Assembly: GCF_000380505.1 (NCBI RefSeq)
Contig: NZ_AQYH01000010.1
Location: 1-64,000, forward strand
Source: Kaistia granuli DSM 23481
GTDB lineage: Bacteria > Pseudomonadota > Alphaproteobacteria > Rhizobiales > Kaistiaceae
Direction of reading: 5' to 3'
DNA: 64,000 bases
This document shows, piece after piece, positions 24,104 through 32,743 of the stretch. How positions within the stretch are numbered: the stretch's first letter is position 1; every line of letters begins with the position of its first letter. Made by a program: the position numbers and the translations under genes. The notes under the pieces were generated by a model. The model did no database searches. It was given only the letters and a program-made list of their open reading frames with translations, and was not told where the DNA came from.

Positions 24104-27100
24104 ATGTCGACTTTGAAATGGAATGCTGGCCGCAAGGCCTCGCTATTGGGCTCCGCCTCGGGCGCGGTGCTGCTCGCCGGCATGGCCGTGATGACGCCGC
24201 AGCAGGCGAGGGCGGACAATGAGTGCGGCTCTGGCAGCACGGCCGGTGGGGTGCGAACCGTCAATTGTTCTGGCAACTTCAATCCCGGGACGCCATCCGG
24301 AAATGGCAATGGTGGCATTGAGTACGGGCCGTCCGGCTCGCTCAATTCGTTCGAGCTAAATATTGGAAATGGGACGAATAGTACCTCTATCCAGTCCCAG
24401 TATTTTGGGGGAACCGGTCTTGGCAAGACGGATGCTAGAATCGGTGATGGCGTTTCCGTCACAAGTGGTGTGTTCGGCCCAGGGAATATTCTGACCCCGG
24501 CGGGGATTCGGGGGCGGCCGGTGGCCGGGGCGCAAACGGATGTCATTGTCGACGTCAGGGATCGAGTAACGATTAGCGCAACCAATGATGGTGTCCTCGT
24601 TTGGACGGAGGGTGCTGGCAACGATGCGACCGTCAACAATTCGGGCCAGATCGATGCCGGACGCTTTGGCATCAACGCTGTGTCTGGCGGCCTACTTTCT
24701 AGTGGGCGAGGCGATGTCGTCGTCAAAAACACGTCGACGGGCAACATTGTCAGCACGGACAATGGCATCAACGCCTATATCGTGCCGGGTGGAAGCACCG
24801 GCAATATTGTCGTGACCAATGATGGCAGCATCCGGTCTACCGGTGGCTCCGGCATCATGGTCAAGGACCCGCTCGTCGGCGTTGCGCCCTCGGCCGGCAA
24901 CGCGACGATCAGCAACACCGGCGCCGTTCTTGGAAATGTTCACGGCGTCTATGTGATCAACGCCGGCGACGCGACCGTCACCAATGCCGACTATGACAAT
25001 CCGAACCCGCTCGGTCTGGATCGATCCGGGTTTATTTCGGGTACGACGGCAACCGGCGTCACGCTTCTGGCGGGCGGCAATGCCACCGTGAACAATTCCA
25101 GCGCGCTCGGTATCGCCGGCGGCACGGATGGCGTTTCCCTCGTGGCGATTGGCAACGCCACCGTCAACAACACCAACGATGCTTCGATCATCGGCCTCAG
25201 CGGTTCCGGCGTCTCGATCATCGCAGGCGGCAGTGGCAGCGTCACGAACGAGGGCGGCCTGATCGGTGGCGGCAAGGATGGCATCAACGCCCTGACCATG
25301 GGTGATTTCACCGTCACCAACCAGAACACCCTGACAGGCAACAATGTCAGCCAGGGCCGCATCTACGGCGCCGAGGACGGCATCCAGTTCGCCAACGTCA
25401 ACATTCTCAACAACAACGGGAATGGAACGACGACGATCAGCAACGAGGGCTCGATCATCGGCGTTGCCGGCGCCGGCATCAAGGGTTTCGCCGTCAACGA
25501 CGTGATCATCAACAACAGTGTCGGCGGCACGATCAGCGGCGGCACGGACGGCATCAACGTCCTGTCGCTTACCAAGGACGTCAACATCGCCCTTGGCGGT
25601 TCCGTTACGGGCGGACAGAACGGCATTCTCGCGACTTCCGTTCTGGGCAATGTCGTCATCGGCGGCGATGACGGTGTCTACGGCTCGGTCGATGCCACCA
25701 GCGGCACCGGCATTCTCGGTGTGGCGCTGGGTGGCGGCGATGTCACGATCGACGCCGGCGCGGTCAATGCCGGCGGGGCCAACGCCTTCACCATTCCCGG
25801 CCTCGGCATCGGCGTCGGCGGCGGTGTCGTGGGCATCGCCACGGGCGCCGGCAAGGTCGATGTCAATCTGCATGGCAATGTTTCGGTCGACAGCGGCCTC
25901 TTCGGCGGCGCGGCGATCGCGCTCGGCGATGGCGCGGCGACGGTCAAGCTGGACGATGGCGTCAACATCGATCCGCCGATGATCGGCATGCTGGCCGCGA
26001 CGGTCGGTGGCCTCGCCACCGTCGATATCGGCGACGGCAGCTTTGTCGACGCGACGCTCGCCGGCGCGGTCGGCCTGAACTTCGGCGCCGGCGGCATCGA
26101 CGTCAGGGTCGGTGATGTCAGCAAGATTGGCATGAACGACGTGCCGCAGGTCGGCATCTTCACGCTCGACACCGCAGGCCCGGCCTCGACCAAGATCACG
26201 CTCGGCACCAAGTCCACCGTGACCGGCCAGACGTCCGGCGTCGTCGCCATCGCGACGGAGGCCGAAGTCGTGCTGACCAGCAATGGCAGCACGATCATCG
26301 GCGCCGGCGGCTCGCTTTCGCCCGTCGTCGCCATGATGTCGGGCACCAGCAACGTCGTGAACAATCTGACGGGTGACCTCGGCGGGTTCCATCATCGCGG
26401 CACGATCGAGAGCGCCAGCGGCGATCTCGACGATCTGGCGATCTTCTCCGCCGGCGGCGAGCTCAGCCTTACCAACCAGGGCGACATCAACGGTCGCATC
26501 GTGGCGCTGACCACTGATGGCGGCAGCAACGTCTTCGCCAACACAATGAGCGCCTCGCCTCTGGCTACCACCGGCGGCATCTGGAACACGTCGGGCATCA
26601 GCGCCTTCGTTGCCAGCGGCGCGGGTCATAATGTGGTCGCCAACGGAGACCAGGCGGAGATCAACGTGACGGGCAACGCCCTGATCGGGCTCGTTTCGGA
26701 AGATGGCGCCAACACGATCGACAACCAGTTCGGCGGCGTCATCAACATCAACCCCGGCGCGACGCCGGGGTTGTCAACGATCGCGGCGATCGCCCTGGCG
26801 AGCGAGACCGGCGACAACGAGATCAACAATGATGGAGCCATGCGGGTCGGCGGTGCCACGGCGTTCGGCTTCGCCTCGGACAGCGGGTCGAACACCTTCG
26901 ACAATCACGGCACGTTCCTCGCCGAAGGCGTGACGACTTTCGGTTTTGCCACCGGCACCGGCACCAACTGGGTCCACAATGCGAATGAGATGGAGCTGAC
27001 CGGGATCACGACCTTCGCCTTCGCCGGCCCCGCAGGGAACAACACCGTCGACAATGACGGCTTGCTCCGTGTCAACGGCCTGGCCAGCTTTGTCGGGGTC

Positions 27101-28504
27101 GACGATTTCTACAACACCGATCTGATCACCATGCAGAATGGGTTGGTCGGCCACGCGCCGATGGTCTCGCCCTTCTATGGTGCGCCGGTCGGCGACATCA
27201 CCTACATCTCCGGTAATTTCAACGCCAGCGCCGGCAGCAAGCTCGCGGTCGACGCCATCCTGGCCGGTCAGTACAACTCCGCCTCCGACCTCCTGGTCGT
27301 CGGCGGCAATGCGACCGGCAAGACCGCCGTCTACGTGAACTTCGATCCGACGGTGAACGCCGAGTACAATCCGGTCGGCACGCCGGTGGTCGGCGTCGTT
27401 CTCGGCAATGCGGCGCCGGACGCCTTCTATCTCGCCAACGGGCCGATCGATCGTGGCCTGTTCACCTACGATCTCTTCCTCGATAGCCCCGGACCTTCGG
27501 CACCGCCCGGATCCAATGCCTTCGTGCTGGCCAACTATGCCGACAGCAGCGCCTATGCGCTGGCTGAATTCGCCGGCCTTGCCCAGGGCGTCTGGAACAC
27601 GACGTCGGACAGCTGGATCGACAGGGCCGGCGACCTGCGCGTCAGCGCCCAGCAGGGCACCGGCGGCGACACCACGAAGAAGTCGGGCATCTGGGCCCGC
27701 ATGATCGGCAATGGCGCCGAGCGCAGCACGGAAACGACGATCACGCCGTTCCAGAACCAGTCGGTGACGCTCGATACCGGCTATGACCAGACGCTCTGGG
27801 GCTTCCAGGGCGGTATCGACCACGAGTTCGAGGGCACGGTCGCCGACGGCGTCCTGATCGCCGGCGTGCTCGGCGGCTACGTCACCAGTGATGTCGACTT
27901 CAACAATGGCGACAGCGTCAAGCTGTCGGGCCCGCAGGTCGGCGTCTATGCCAGCTGGGTCAAGGGCGGCCTCTATGTCGATGCCCTGATCAAGGGCGAC
28001 TTCCTCAAGGCCGACTACAATGTCGCCGGCGCCGATGACAGCACCGACTCGACGACGATCGGCGGCCGCGTCGAGACGGGCTACCGCTTCTACACGGCGA
28101 CCGGCATGTTCATCGAGCCGAACGCCAGCCTCGCCTATGCGCATACCAAGATCGACGACATCACGATCTCCGGTACGCCGGTCAACTTCGACAATGGCGA
28201 CGGTCTCGAGGGCAAGCTCGGCGCCCGCTTCGGCGGATCGAGCCTGAAGGACGGCGTCAAGTACGACCCGTATGTCAGCGTCGGTATCGCCGGTCAGTTG
28301 CTCAGCAACAATTCGGTGTTCTTCGACAGCGGCCCCGGCCTGGTGGTCGAGGACGACGCGCCGGACGTCTTCGGCGAGGTTGGCGCCGGCATCAACATCT
28401 TCTCGACCAAGAGCGGATGGACGGGCTTTGCCAAGGCGGACCTGCGCTTCGGCGACGACTATGTTGGCGGCACCGGCAAGATCGGCGCCCGCTGGGCCTG
28501 GTAG
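24104..28504 (+). CDS. Large autotransporter with repeat-rich passenger
   Basis: The 1466-residue protein has an N-terminal signal peptide (cleavage near residue 38, before DNECG). The passenger of about 1150 residues is made of short Asn/Gly/Thr-rich beta-helix-type repeats (for example NATVNN, GIAGGTDGVSLVAIG, GGTDGINVLSL). The C-terminal autotransporter beta-barrel spans about 1190-1466, starting GIWARMIGNGAERS and ending in aromatic RWAW, as required for outer-membrane insertion. It should display the passenger at the cell surface as an adhesin-like or unknown-function domain; no protease or lipase triad is evident. The first 200 or so codons are less GC-rich than the rest, hinting at mosaic origin. 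A strong terminator follows, so it is transcribed alone. Confidence 0.92.
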   Translation: MSTLKWNAGRKASLLGSASGAVLLAGMAVMTPQQARADNECGSGSTAGGVRTVNCSGNFNPGTPSGNGNGGIEYGPSGSLNSFELNIGNGTNSTSIQSQYFGGTGLGKTDARIGDGVSVTSGVFGPGNILTPAGIRGRPVAGAQTDVIVDVRDRVTISATNDGVLVWTEGAGNDATVNNSGQIDAGRFGINAVSGGLLSSGRGDVVVKNTSTGNIVSTDNGINAYIVPGGSTGNIVVTNDGSIRSTGGSGIMVKDPLVGVAPSAGNATISNTGAVLGNVHGVYVINAGDATVTNADYDNPNPLGLDRSGFISGTTATGVTLLAGGNATVNNSSALGIAGGTDGVSLVAIGNATVNNTNDASIIGLSGSGVSIIAGGSGSVTNEGGLIGGGKDGINALTMGDFTVTNQNTLTGNNVSQGRIYGAEDGIQFANVNILNNNGNGTTTISNEGSIIGVAGAGIKGFAVNDVIINNSVGGTISGGTDGINVLSLTKDVNIALGGSVTGGQNGILATSVLGNVVIGGDDGVYGSVDATSGTGILGVALGGGDVTIDAGAVNAGGANAFTIPGLGIGVGGGVVGIATGAGKVDVNLHGNVSVDSGLFGGAAIALGDGAATVKLDDGVNIDPPMIGMLAATVGGLATVDIGDGSFVDATLAGAVGLNFGAGGIDVRVGDVSKIGMNDVPQVGIFTLDTAGPASTKITLGTKSTVTGQTSGVVAIATEAEVVLTSNGSTIIGAGGSLSPVVAMMSGTSNVVNNLTGDLGGFHHRGTIESASGDLDDLAIFSAGGELSLTNQGDINGRIVALTTDGGSNVFANTMSASPLATTGGIWNTSGISAFVASGAGHNVVANGDQAEINVTGNALIGLVSEDGANTIDNQFGGVININPGATPGLSTIAAIALASETGDNEINNDGAMRVGGATAFGFASDSGSNTFDNHGTFLAEGVTTFGFATGTGTNWVHNANEMELTGITTFAFAGPAGNNTVDNDGLLRVNGLASFVGVDDFYNTDLITMQNGLVGHAPMVSPFYGAPVGDITYISGNFNASAGSKLAVDAILAGQYNSASDLLVVGGNATGKTAVYVNFDPTVNAEYNPVGTPVVGVVLGNAAPDAFYLANGPIDRGLFTYDLFLDSPGPSAPPGSNAFVLANYADSSAYALAEFAGLAQGVWNTTSDSWIDRAGDLRVSAQQGTGGDTTKKSGIWARMIGNGAERSTETTITPFQNQSVTLDTGYDQTLWGFQGGIDHEFEGTVADGVLIAGVLGGYVTSDVDFNNGDSVKLSGPQVGVYASWVKGGLYVDALIKGDFLKADYNVAGADDSTDSTTIGGRVETGYRFYTATGMFIEPNASLAYAHTKIDDITISGTPVNFDNGDGLEGKLGARFGGSSLKDGVKYDPYVSVGIAGQLLSNNSVFFDSGPGLVVEDDAPDVFGEVGAGINIFSTKSGWTGFAKADLRFGDDYVGGTGKIGARWAW

Positions 28505-28526
28505 GCCGTCGTCCAGATATGTGAAC

Positions 28527-28560
28527 GAGCCGCCGGCCGCAGGGCCGGCGGCTCTCGTTT
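28527..28560 (+). terminator. Rho-independent terminator of the autotransporter gene
   Basis: A perfect 12-bp stem GAGCCGCCGGCC/GGCCGGCGGCTC with loop GCAG is followed by TCGTTT, 22 bp after the stop codon. Confidence 0.88.
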
Positions 28561-28754
28561 CGAGCCTTGCCGGCTTGTTCGGCTGGCGGCAAGGCAGGGC
28601 TTTTCCATCGCAAGGCAGGCGTCCGCGCCGAGCGGCCTGCCCAACTGGACCCGTGGGCGTTGCTTGCCATGGGGCAGGGGCGGTGATGGGAGAGCACCGC
28701 CTTGTCGCCAGGCCCGGCTCCGGCGAAACTCCCCCCATCTTCAGGAGGAATCAG

Positions 28755-29306
28755 ATGTTCATGGCTTTCGCGCGCCTATTGCGGCCTTCGCTCGTCACCG
28801 CGGCCCTGCTGCTCGCCGCGCCGGGCGTTGTCCTGGCGCAGGGGCAGGCCGAGGGCGACGCCAATCTGCCCGTGCTCGGCGGCGGCAAGGCTGCCTCGCC
28901 GCCCAGCTGGATCAGCGCTTGTCAGGGGACGGCCCGCGCTGCCGAGCTCGACTGCCAGATGGAGCAGCGCGCCGTCATTTCCGGCTCCGGCCAGCTGGTC
29001 GGCTCGATCACGGTGCGGGTACCGGCGCAGACGCGCAAGCCGGTGCTGATGATCCGCGGCCCGCTCGGCCTGTCGCTGGCCGGCGGCGTCACCATCGACG
29101 TCGACGGCGCTGGCGGGCAGGTGCTGCCGCTGCAGACCTGCGACAATGGCGGCTGCTATGCCGGCGCGCCGGTGAGCGACGAGATGCTGGCCGCCATGTT
29201 CAAGGGCCAGATCTTCAACGTGACGTTCCAGAATCTGAGCCAGGAACCGATCAAGCTGCCGATGTCGCTGGCCGGCTTTTCGGCAACCTACGGCAAGATC
29301 AAGTGA
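28755..29306 (+). CDS. IalB-family (invasion-associated locus B) secreted protein
   Basis: The ATG at 28755 has AGGAGG six bases upstream. The 183-residue product has a signal peptide (residues 1-27, cleavage after VLA) and an IalB-type beta domain: ISACQGTARAAELDCQMEQ with two cysteines, then KPVLMIRGPLGLSLAGGVTIDV, the second pair CDNGGCYAG, and a C-terminal LPMSLAGFSATYGKI. IalB was first described in Bartonella as linked to erythrocyte invasion, but homologues are widespread in free-living Hyphomicrobiales. It is probably a periplasmic or envelope protein with two disulphides. The next gene encodes a second, membrane-anchored family member. Confidence 0.9.
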   Translation: MFMAFARLLRPSLVTAALLLAAPGVVLAQGQAEGDANLPVLGGGKAASPPSWISACQGTARAAELDCQMEQRAVISGSGQLVGSITVRVPAQTRKPVLMIRGPLGLSLAGGVTIDVDGAGGQVLPLQTCDNGGCYAGAPVSDEMLAAMFKGQIFNVTFQNLSQEPIKLPMSLAGFSATYGKIK

Positions 29307-29447
29307 TCGGCTGAGGCGCGCGCCCTGAGGGGCCGCGAGGCTTGAAACGACGCGGTCCGGCCAGCATCATGCCGGCGGGGGCCGCGCCTCCGGCAGGGGC
29401 CTTCCGGGCCGATGCCGGATCGCGGCGTTGGCAGGGGGCCGGCGAGC

Positions 29448-30104
29448 ATGCAAGACGATCGAGCCATGCAAGACGAATATGATGACAAGGACCCTTCGGA
29501 CCGCCGTCCGTTGCTCTGGGTGCTCGTCCTTGCCCTGATCATCGCGGCTCTCGCAGCGATCGGCATCCTCTGGAAGGGACAGGCGCTCGCGCCCGCCTTG
29601 GCATGGGCTCGGACGGCCCTGAGCGCGACGTCGGCGGGTCCCACGGCCGCCGGGCAGGCGACAGCCGCCGATCCCGGCAAGCGCATCGGCGCCTGGACCG
29701 CGAATTGCGATGCGCCGGCCGTGCCCTGCGCGCTGGTGCAGACCGTGCAGGCGGGCGGCGAGGCGCGCTTCGGGGCGACGTGGCGGATCGAGGCGGCGGC
29801 GGACGGCAATCTGCATTCGGCCTGGAGCCTGCCGACCGGGGTGTTGGTGCGCCCCGGCATGACGCTCGGTTTCGACGGCAAGCCGCCGACGACCGTTCCC
29901 TATGAATCCTGCGCCGCCGATCTTTGCGAGGTACGGGCGAAGCTGACGGCGAATTTCGTCCAGACCATGCGCGCCGCCAAGGCCGGCGTGGTGACGGTGA
30001 TGCTGAGGCAGGGCGGCGCGGCGGTCTTCACCTTCAGTCATGACGGCTTGGTGGAGGGCCTGGATCTGCTGGCCTCGAACGCTTCGGCGCGCCAGGGGGA
30101 TTGA
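29448..30104 (+). CDS. Membrane-anchored IalB-like protein
   Basis: I take ATG 29448 (218 residues); ATG 29412 or 29466 are equally possible because no start has a strong ribosome-binding site. A hydrophilic acidic N-terminus is followed by one membrane helix (PLLWVLVLALIIAALAAIGI, about residues 21-40) and a periplasmic IalB-type domain. That domain includes IGAWTANCDAPAVPCALVQTV, LPTGVLVRPGMTLGFDGK and the Cys pair YESCAADLCEVRA. Cysteine spacing and order match the neighbouring IalB protein, so this is a divergent paralogue tethered to the inner membrane. Function is unknown. Confidence 0.75.
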   Translation: MQDDRAMQDEYDDKDPSDRRPLLWVLVLALIIAALAAIGILWKGQALAPALAWARTALSATSAGPTAAGQATAADPGKRIGAWTANCDAPAVPCALVQTVQAGGEARFGATWRIEAAADGNLHSAWSLPTGVLVRPGMTLGFDGKPPTTVPYESCAADLCEVRAKLTANFVQTMRAAKAGVVTVMLRQGGAAVFTFSHDGLVEGLDLLASNASARQGD

Positions 30105-30200
30105 CGCAGGACCTGCGTGTTGTCAGCTTGATCCGCAGCCTCCGGTTGGCCGAACAGCCCGGCGCGGACGCTGGAACTGCGTGGCCACTGGCAGGTTCGG

Positions 30201-31514
30201 ATGACCGAACACCTCGCTTCGTCGTTTCGCATGCCCGTGCTCGCCGCGCTCGCGCTGCTGCTCGCCAGCGATGCGCTGGGCGGTCCGCTTCGCTACGGGC
30301 TGTCGCAACTCGGCCTGCTCGAACTCTCCTACGCACCGATCCTCGCCGCCACCCTTGTGGTCGCCGTCTATTGTGTCGCCCAGCTCTGCGCCTTGCGGGC
30401 CGACGCCGTCGCGATCGCCATCCTTCTGCTCTCGGGCATCTGGCTACCCTATGCGTTGTTGCTTGGGCGGGCGCCATTGCAGGTCGCCTTCGGCTACTAC
30501 ACCTGGATGCCGCTCTTCCTCGGCATGGTGGTCGTCGCCGTCGGCGGCCTGGCCCCGGCGCTGCGCATGGTCGCGGCAGTGTGGTGGGTTGCCGTCCTCG
30601 GCGTCTTCGTCAGCGCCGTGGTCTGGCTTCCCTGGCTCGGCGAGAGCTACGAGATCCTCGGCGTCCGCACGCAGTTCGCCCGCGCCTGGAGCGCCTTCGG
30701 CATCCAGCGGCTGCCTGGTTTCTCGCGGGCGAGCTTCACGGCCGCCAACCAGATCGCGCTCGGCTGCGCGCTGCTGTTGGCCGGACGGCTCGGCATGGCG
30801 CCGAAGGTCGCCATCTGGTTGGTGTCGCTGGCCGCCGTCTGGCTGACGACCTCGAAGGCGCCTCTGGTCGCCGTGCTGGTGACGCCGCTGTTCATCTTCC
30901 TTACGGATCGCGTCGGGCGGTGGCGCGACGGCGGCTTCGGCGCCCGCCAGGCCGTGCTTGCCGGGTTGCTCGCGGTCGCGATCGCGCTTCCCGTCGCCGC
31001 TCTGCTCGGCCTGCGTCTGCCGCAATCGGGCCATTTCGGCTTTCTGTCGCTCGGTTCGCTCGGCCTGCGCATGGCGGACATGTGGCCGCGTGCCTTTGCG
31101 TTGCTCGATCCGCCCTGGCCGGGGCTGGTGCTCGGCCTCGGCTTCGGCGGTATCGGCGCCGGCCAGGCCTATTTTGATCCCGCGCAGTATAGCGCCGCCG
31201 ACAACCTCTTCCTGTTTCTCTATGCCAGCTTCGGGCTTGGGGCCGCCTTGTTCTTGGCCGCGTTCCTGCAGGGCAATCGCGTGCTGGCAATTGCCGCGCC
31301 CGCCGTGTTTCGTGTCCTCGCCGTCGCCGCGGCGGTGCTGCTCGTCATCGGGATGATGTCCAACGTCGTCGAGTCCGTGGTGCCGGCCCTGCTGCTCGGC
31401 CTGCTCGCCGGCAAGGCGCTCGATCCGCTGGCCGCAGCCGGTCGCGTCGGTGGGCTCTCGGCGCCCGATGAAGCGGCAAGACCCGCCATTGGCGCCGCGC
31501 CGGTCCGCGTCTGA
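30201..31514 (+). CDS. O-antigen ligase/polymerase-like membrane protein
   Basis: The 437-residue protein has about ten to twelve membrane helices and a large non-membrane loop around residues 150-175 and 275-335. The latter includes GLRMADMWPRAFALLDPPWPG and AADNLFLFLYASFGLGAAL, which fits the Wzy/WaaL (O-antigen ligase, polymerase) fold. The family has low sequence identity, so this rests on topology and context. The gene lies 5 bp before a GT4 glycosyltransferase gene, with a GT9 gene opposing them. It probably polymerises or ligates a surface glycan. Confidence 0.68.
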   Translation: MTEHLASSFRMPVLAALALLLASDALGGPLRYGLSQLGLLELSYAPILAATLVVAVYCVAQLCALRADAVAIAILLLSGIWLPYALLLGRAPLQVAFGYYTWMPLFLGMVVVAVGGLAPALRMVAAVWWVAVLGVFVSAVVWLPWLGESYEILGVRTQFARAWSAFGIQRLPGFSRASFTAANQIALGCALLLAGRLGMAPKVAIWLVSLAAVWLTTSKAPLVAVLVTPLFIFLTDRVGRWRDGGFGARQAVLAGLLAVAIALPVAALLGLRLPQSGHFGFLSLGSLGLRMADMWPRAFALLDPPWPGLVLGLGFGGIGAGQAYFDPAQYSAADNLFLFLYASFGLGAALFLAAFLQGNRVLAIAAPAVFRVLAVAAAVLLVIGMMSNVVESVVPALLLGLLAGKALDPLAAAGRVGGLSAPDEAARPAIGAAPVRV

Positions 31515-31519
31515 CGCCG

Positions 31520-32728
31520 ATGCGCATCCTGGTGATCGCCGCGCTCTACCCGCCCAATGCGCTGGGCGGCGCCGAGAATTCGGCCGCCAATCTGGCGCAG
31601 TGGCTGGCCGGGCAGGGCCATGAGGTGGCGGTCCTGACCAGTGCGCGGCGCGAGGATGAGGAACTGCACGGTATCCGCGTGGGCGCCGTGCGGATCTGGC
31701 GGCTGCGCACGCCGCATCTCTACCCCGCGAACGAGGCGTCGCGCGCGCCCCTGTGGCAGAAGCCGATCTGGCACCTGCAGGATCATCTTGACCCGCGCAA
31801 CCGCCGGCTCATCGCCGGTGTTCTGGACGCGTTCCAACCGGATTTTGTCAACGTGCACATTGTCCAAGGCCTCGGCTACAACGCGCTCGACGAAATCGCG
31901 CGCCGCGGCGTGCCGACGCTGTTCATGCTGCATGATCTCGGCCTTGCCTGCATCCGCATGTCGATGTATCGGCGCGGCGAGACGTGCCCGCGCCATTGTG
32001 CCGGCTGCCGGATCTCAAGCCGGTACAAGCTGGCAAGAATCCGGCAGTTCCAGCGCATCGGCTTCTCGTCGCCGTCCAGGGCCAATCTCGCGACGCTGTC
32101 GGCATTGTTTCCGATCGCCGGCTATCCGCATGTCAGCATCCCGAACCCCAATCGCTACGACCCGCCGCGTGTCGCGCGCACCGCTTCGCAGACCGTGCGA
32201 CTGCTCTATGTCGGTCGCCTGCATGCGAGCAAGGGCGTCGACATCCTGCTGGATGCAGCGGCGGCGCTGGCGCGCCGGCATCGCTTCAGCCTCGCCGTGG
32301 TCGGCGGAGGACCGGAAGAGGTGAGGCTTCGGGCCCGTCATGCCGGCGCGGATTGGCTGCGATTCCACGGCCGGGTTTCCGAGGCGGAAGTGGGCGACCA
32401 CATGCAGAATGCCGATCTGCTCTGCATTCCCTCTGTCTGGCAGGAGAACTGGCCGGGCGTTGCGGTGCGGGCCCTGAGCCTTGGATTGCCGGTGCTCGGC
32501 AGTCGCATCGGTGGCATTCCCGAACTCGTCGAGCCGGGCCGCACGGGCGACCTCGCGGCGCCTGGCGATCGCGACAGCTGGATGGCGGTGCTCGACCGCG
32601 TCCTGACCGAGCCGGCCATCCTGGCGGATTGGCGGCGCAACGCCGAGACAGCGCAGGGGCGTTTCGATCAGGACCGACTGGGCCGCCAGATGTTCAATTT
32701 CATGCTCAGCATCGCCGGCAAGCGATGA
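31520..32728 (+). CDS. Family 4 glycosyltransferase
   Basis: The 402-residue protein has the GT-B fold of family GT4. The N-terminal domain begins MRILVIAALYPPNALGGAENS with the typical Gly-rich acceptor loop. The C-terminal domain contains LLYVGRLHASKGVDILLDA, the E-x7-E donor-sugar motif region CIPSVWQENWPGVAVRALSLG and GGIPELVEPGRTGDLA. It transfers a sugar from a nucleotide donor to a glycan or lipid-linked acceptor at the cytoplasmic face of the inner membrane. It forms an operon with the O-antigen ligase-like gene (5-bp gap). An internal cluster CPRHCAGCRISSRYK is found in GT4 enzymes of this subtype and might bind metal. Confidence 0.92.
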   Translation: MRILVIAALYPPNALGGAENSAANLAQWLAGQGHEVAVLTSARREDEELHGIRVGAVRIWRLRTPHLYPANEASRAPLWQKPIWHLQDHLDPRNRRLIAGVLDAFQPDFVNVHIVQGLGYNALDEIARRGVPTLFMLHDLGLACIRMSMYRRGETCPRHCAGCRISSRYKLARIRQFQRIGFSSPSRANLATLSALFPIAGYPHVSIPNPNRYDPPRVARTASQTVRLLYVGRLHASKGVDILLDAAAALARRHRFSLAVVGGGPEEVRLRARHAGADWLRFHGRVSEAEVGDHMQNADLLCIPSVWQENWPGVAVRALSLGLPVLGSRIGGIPELVEPGRTGDLAAPGDRDSWMAVLDRVLTEPAILADWRRNAETAQGRFDQDRLGRQMFNFMLSIAGKR

Positions 32729-32743
32729 GCCGACCGGGGCATC

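Noticed and set aside
24692-26629. A 645-codon minus-strand frame inside the autotransporter gene.
   Set aside because: It mirrors the Asn/Gly-repeat passenger codons, has Ala/Asp/Arg/Val-biased sequence and no start signal. The plus-strand autotransporter explains the region.
24500-27000. Direct repeats in the autotransporter gene as a possible CRISPR-like or satellite array.
   Set aside because: The repeats are at the protein level with variable length and are in frame; DNA copies are not identical and there are no uniform spacers.
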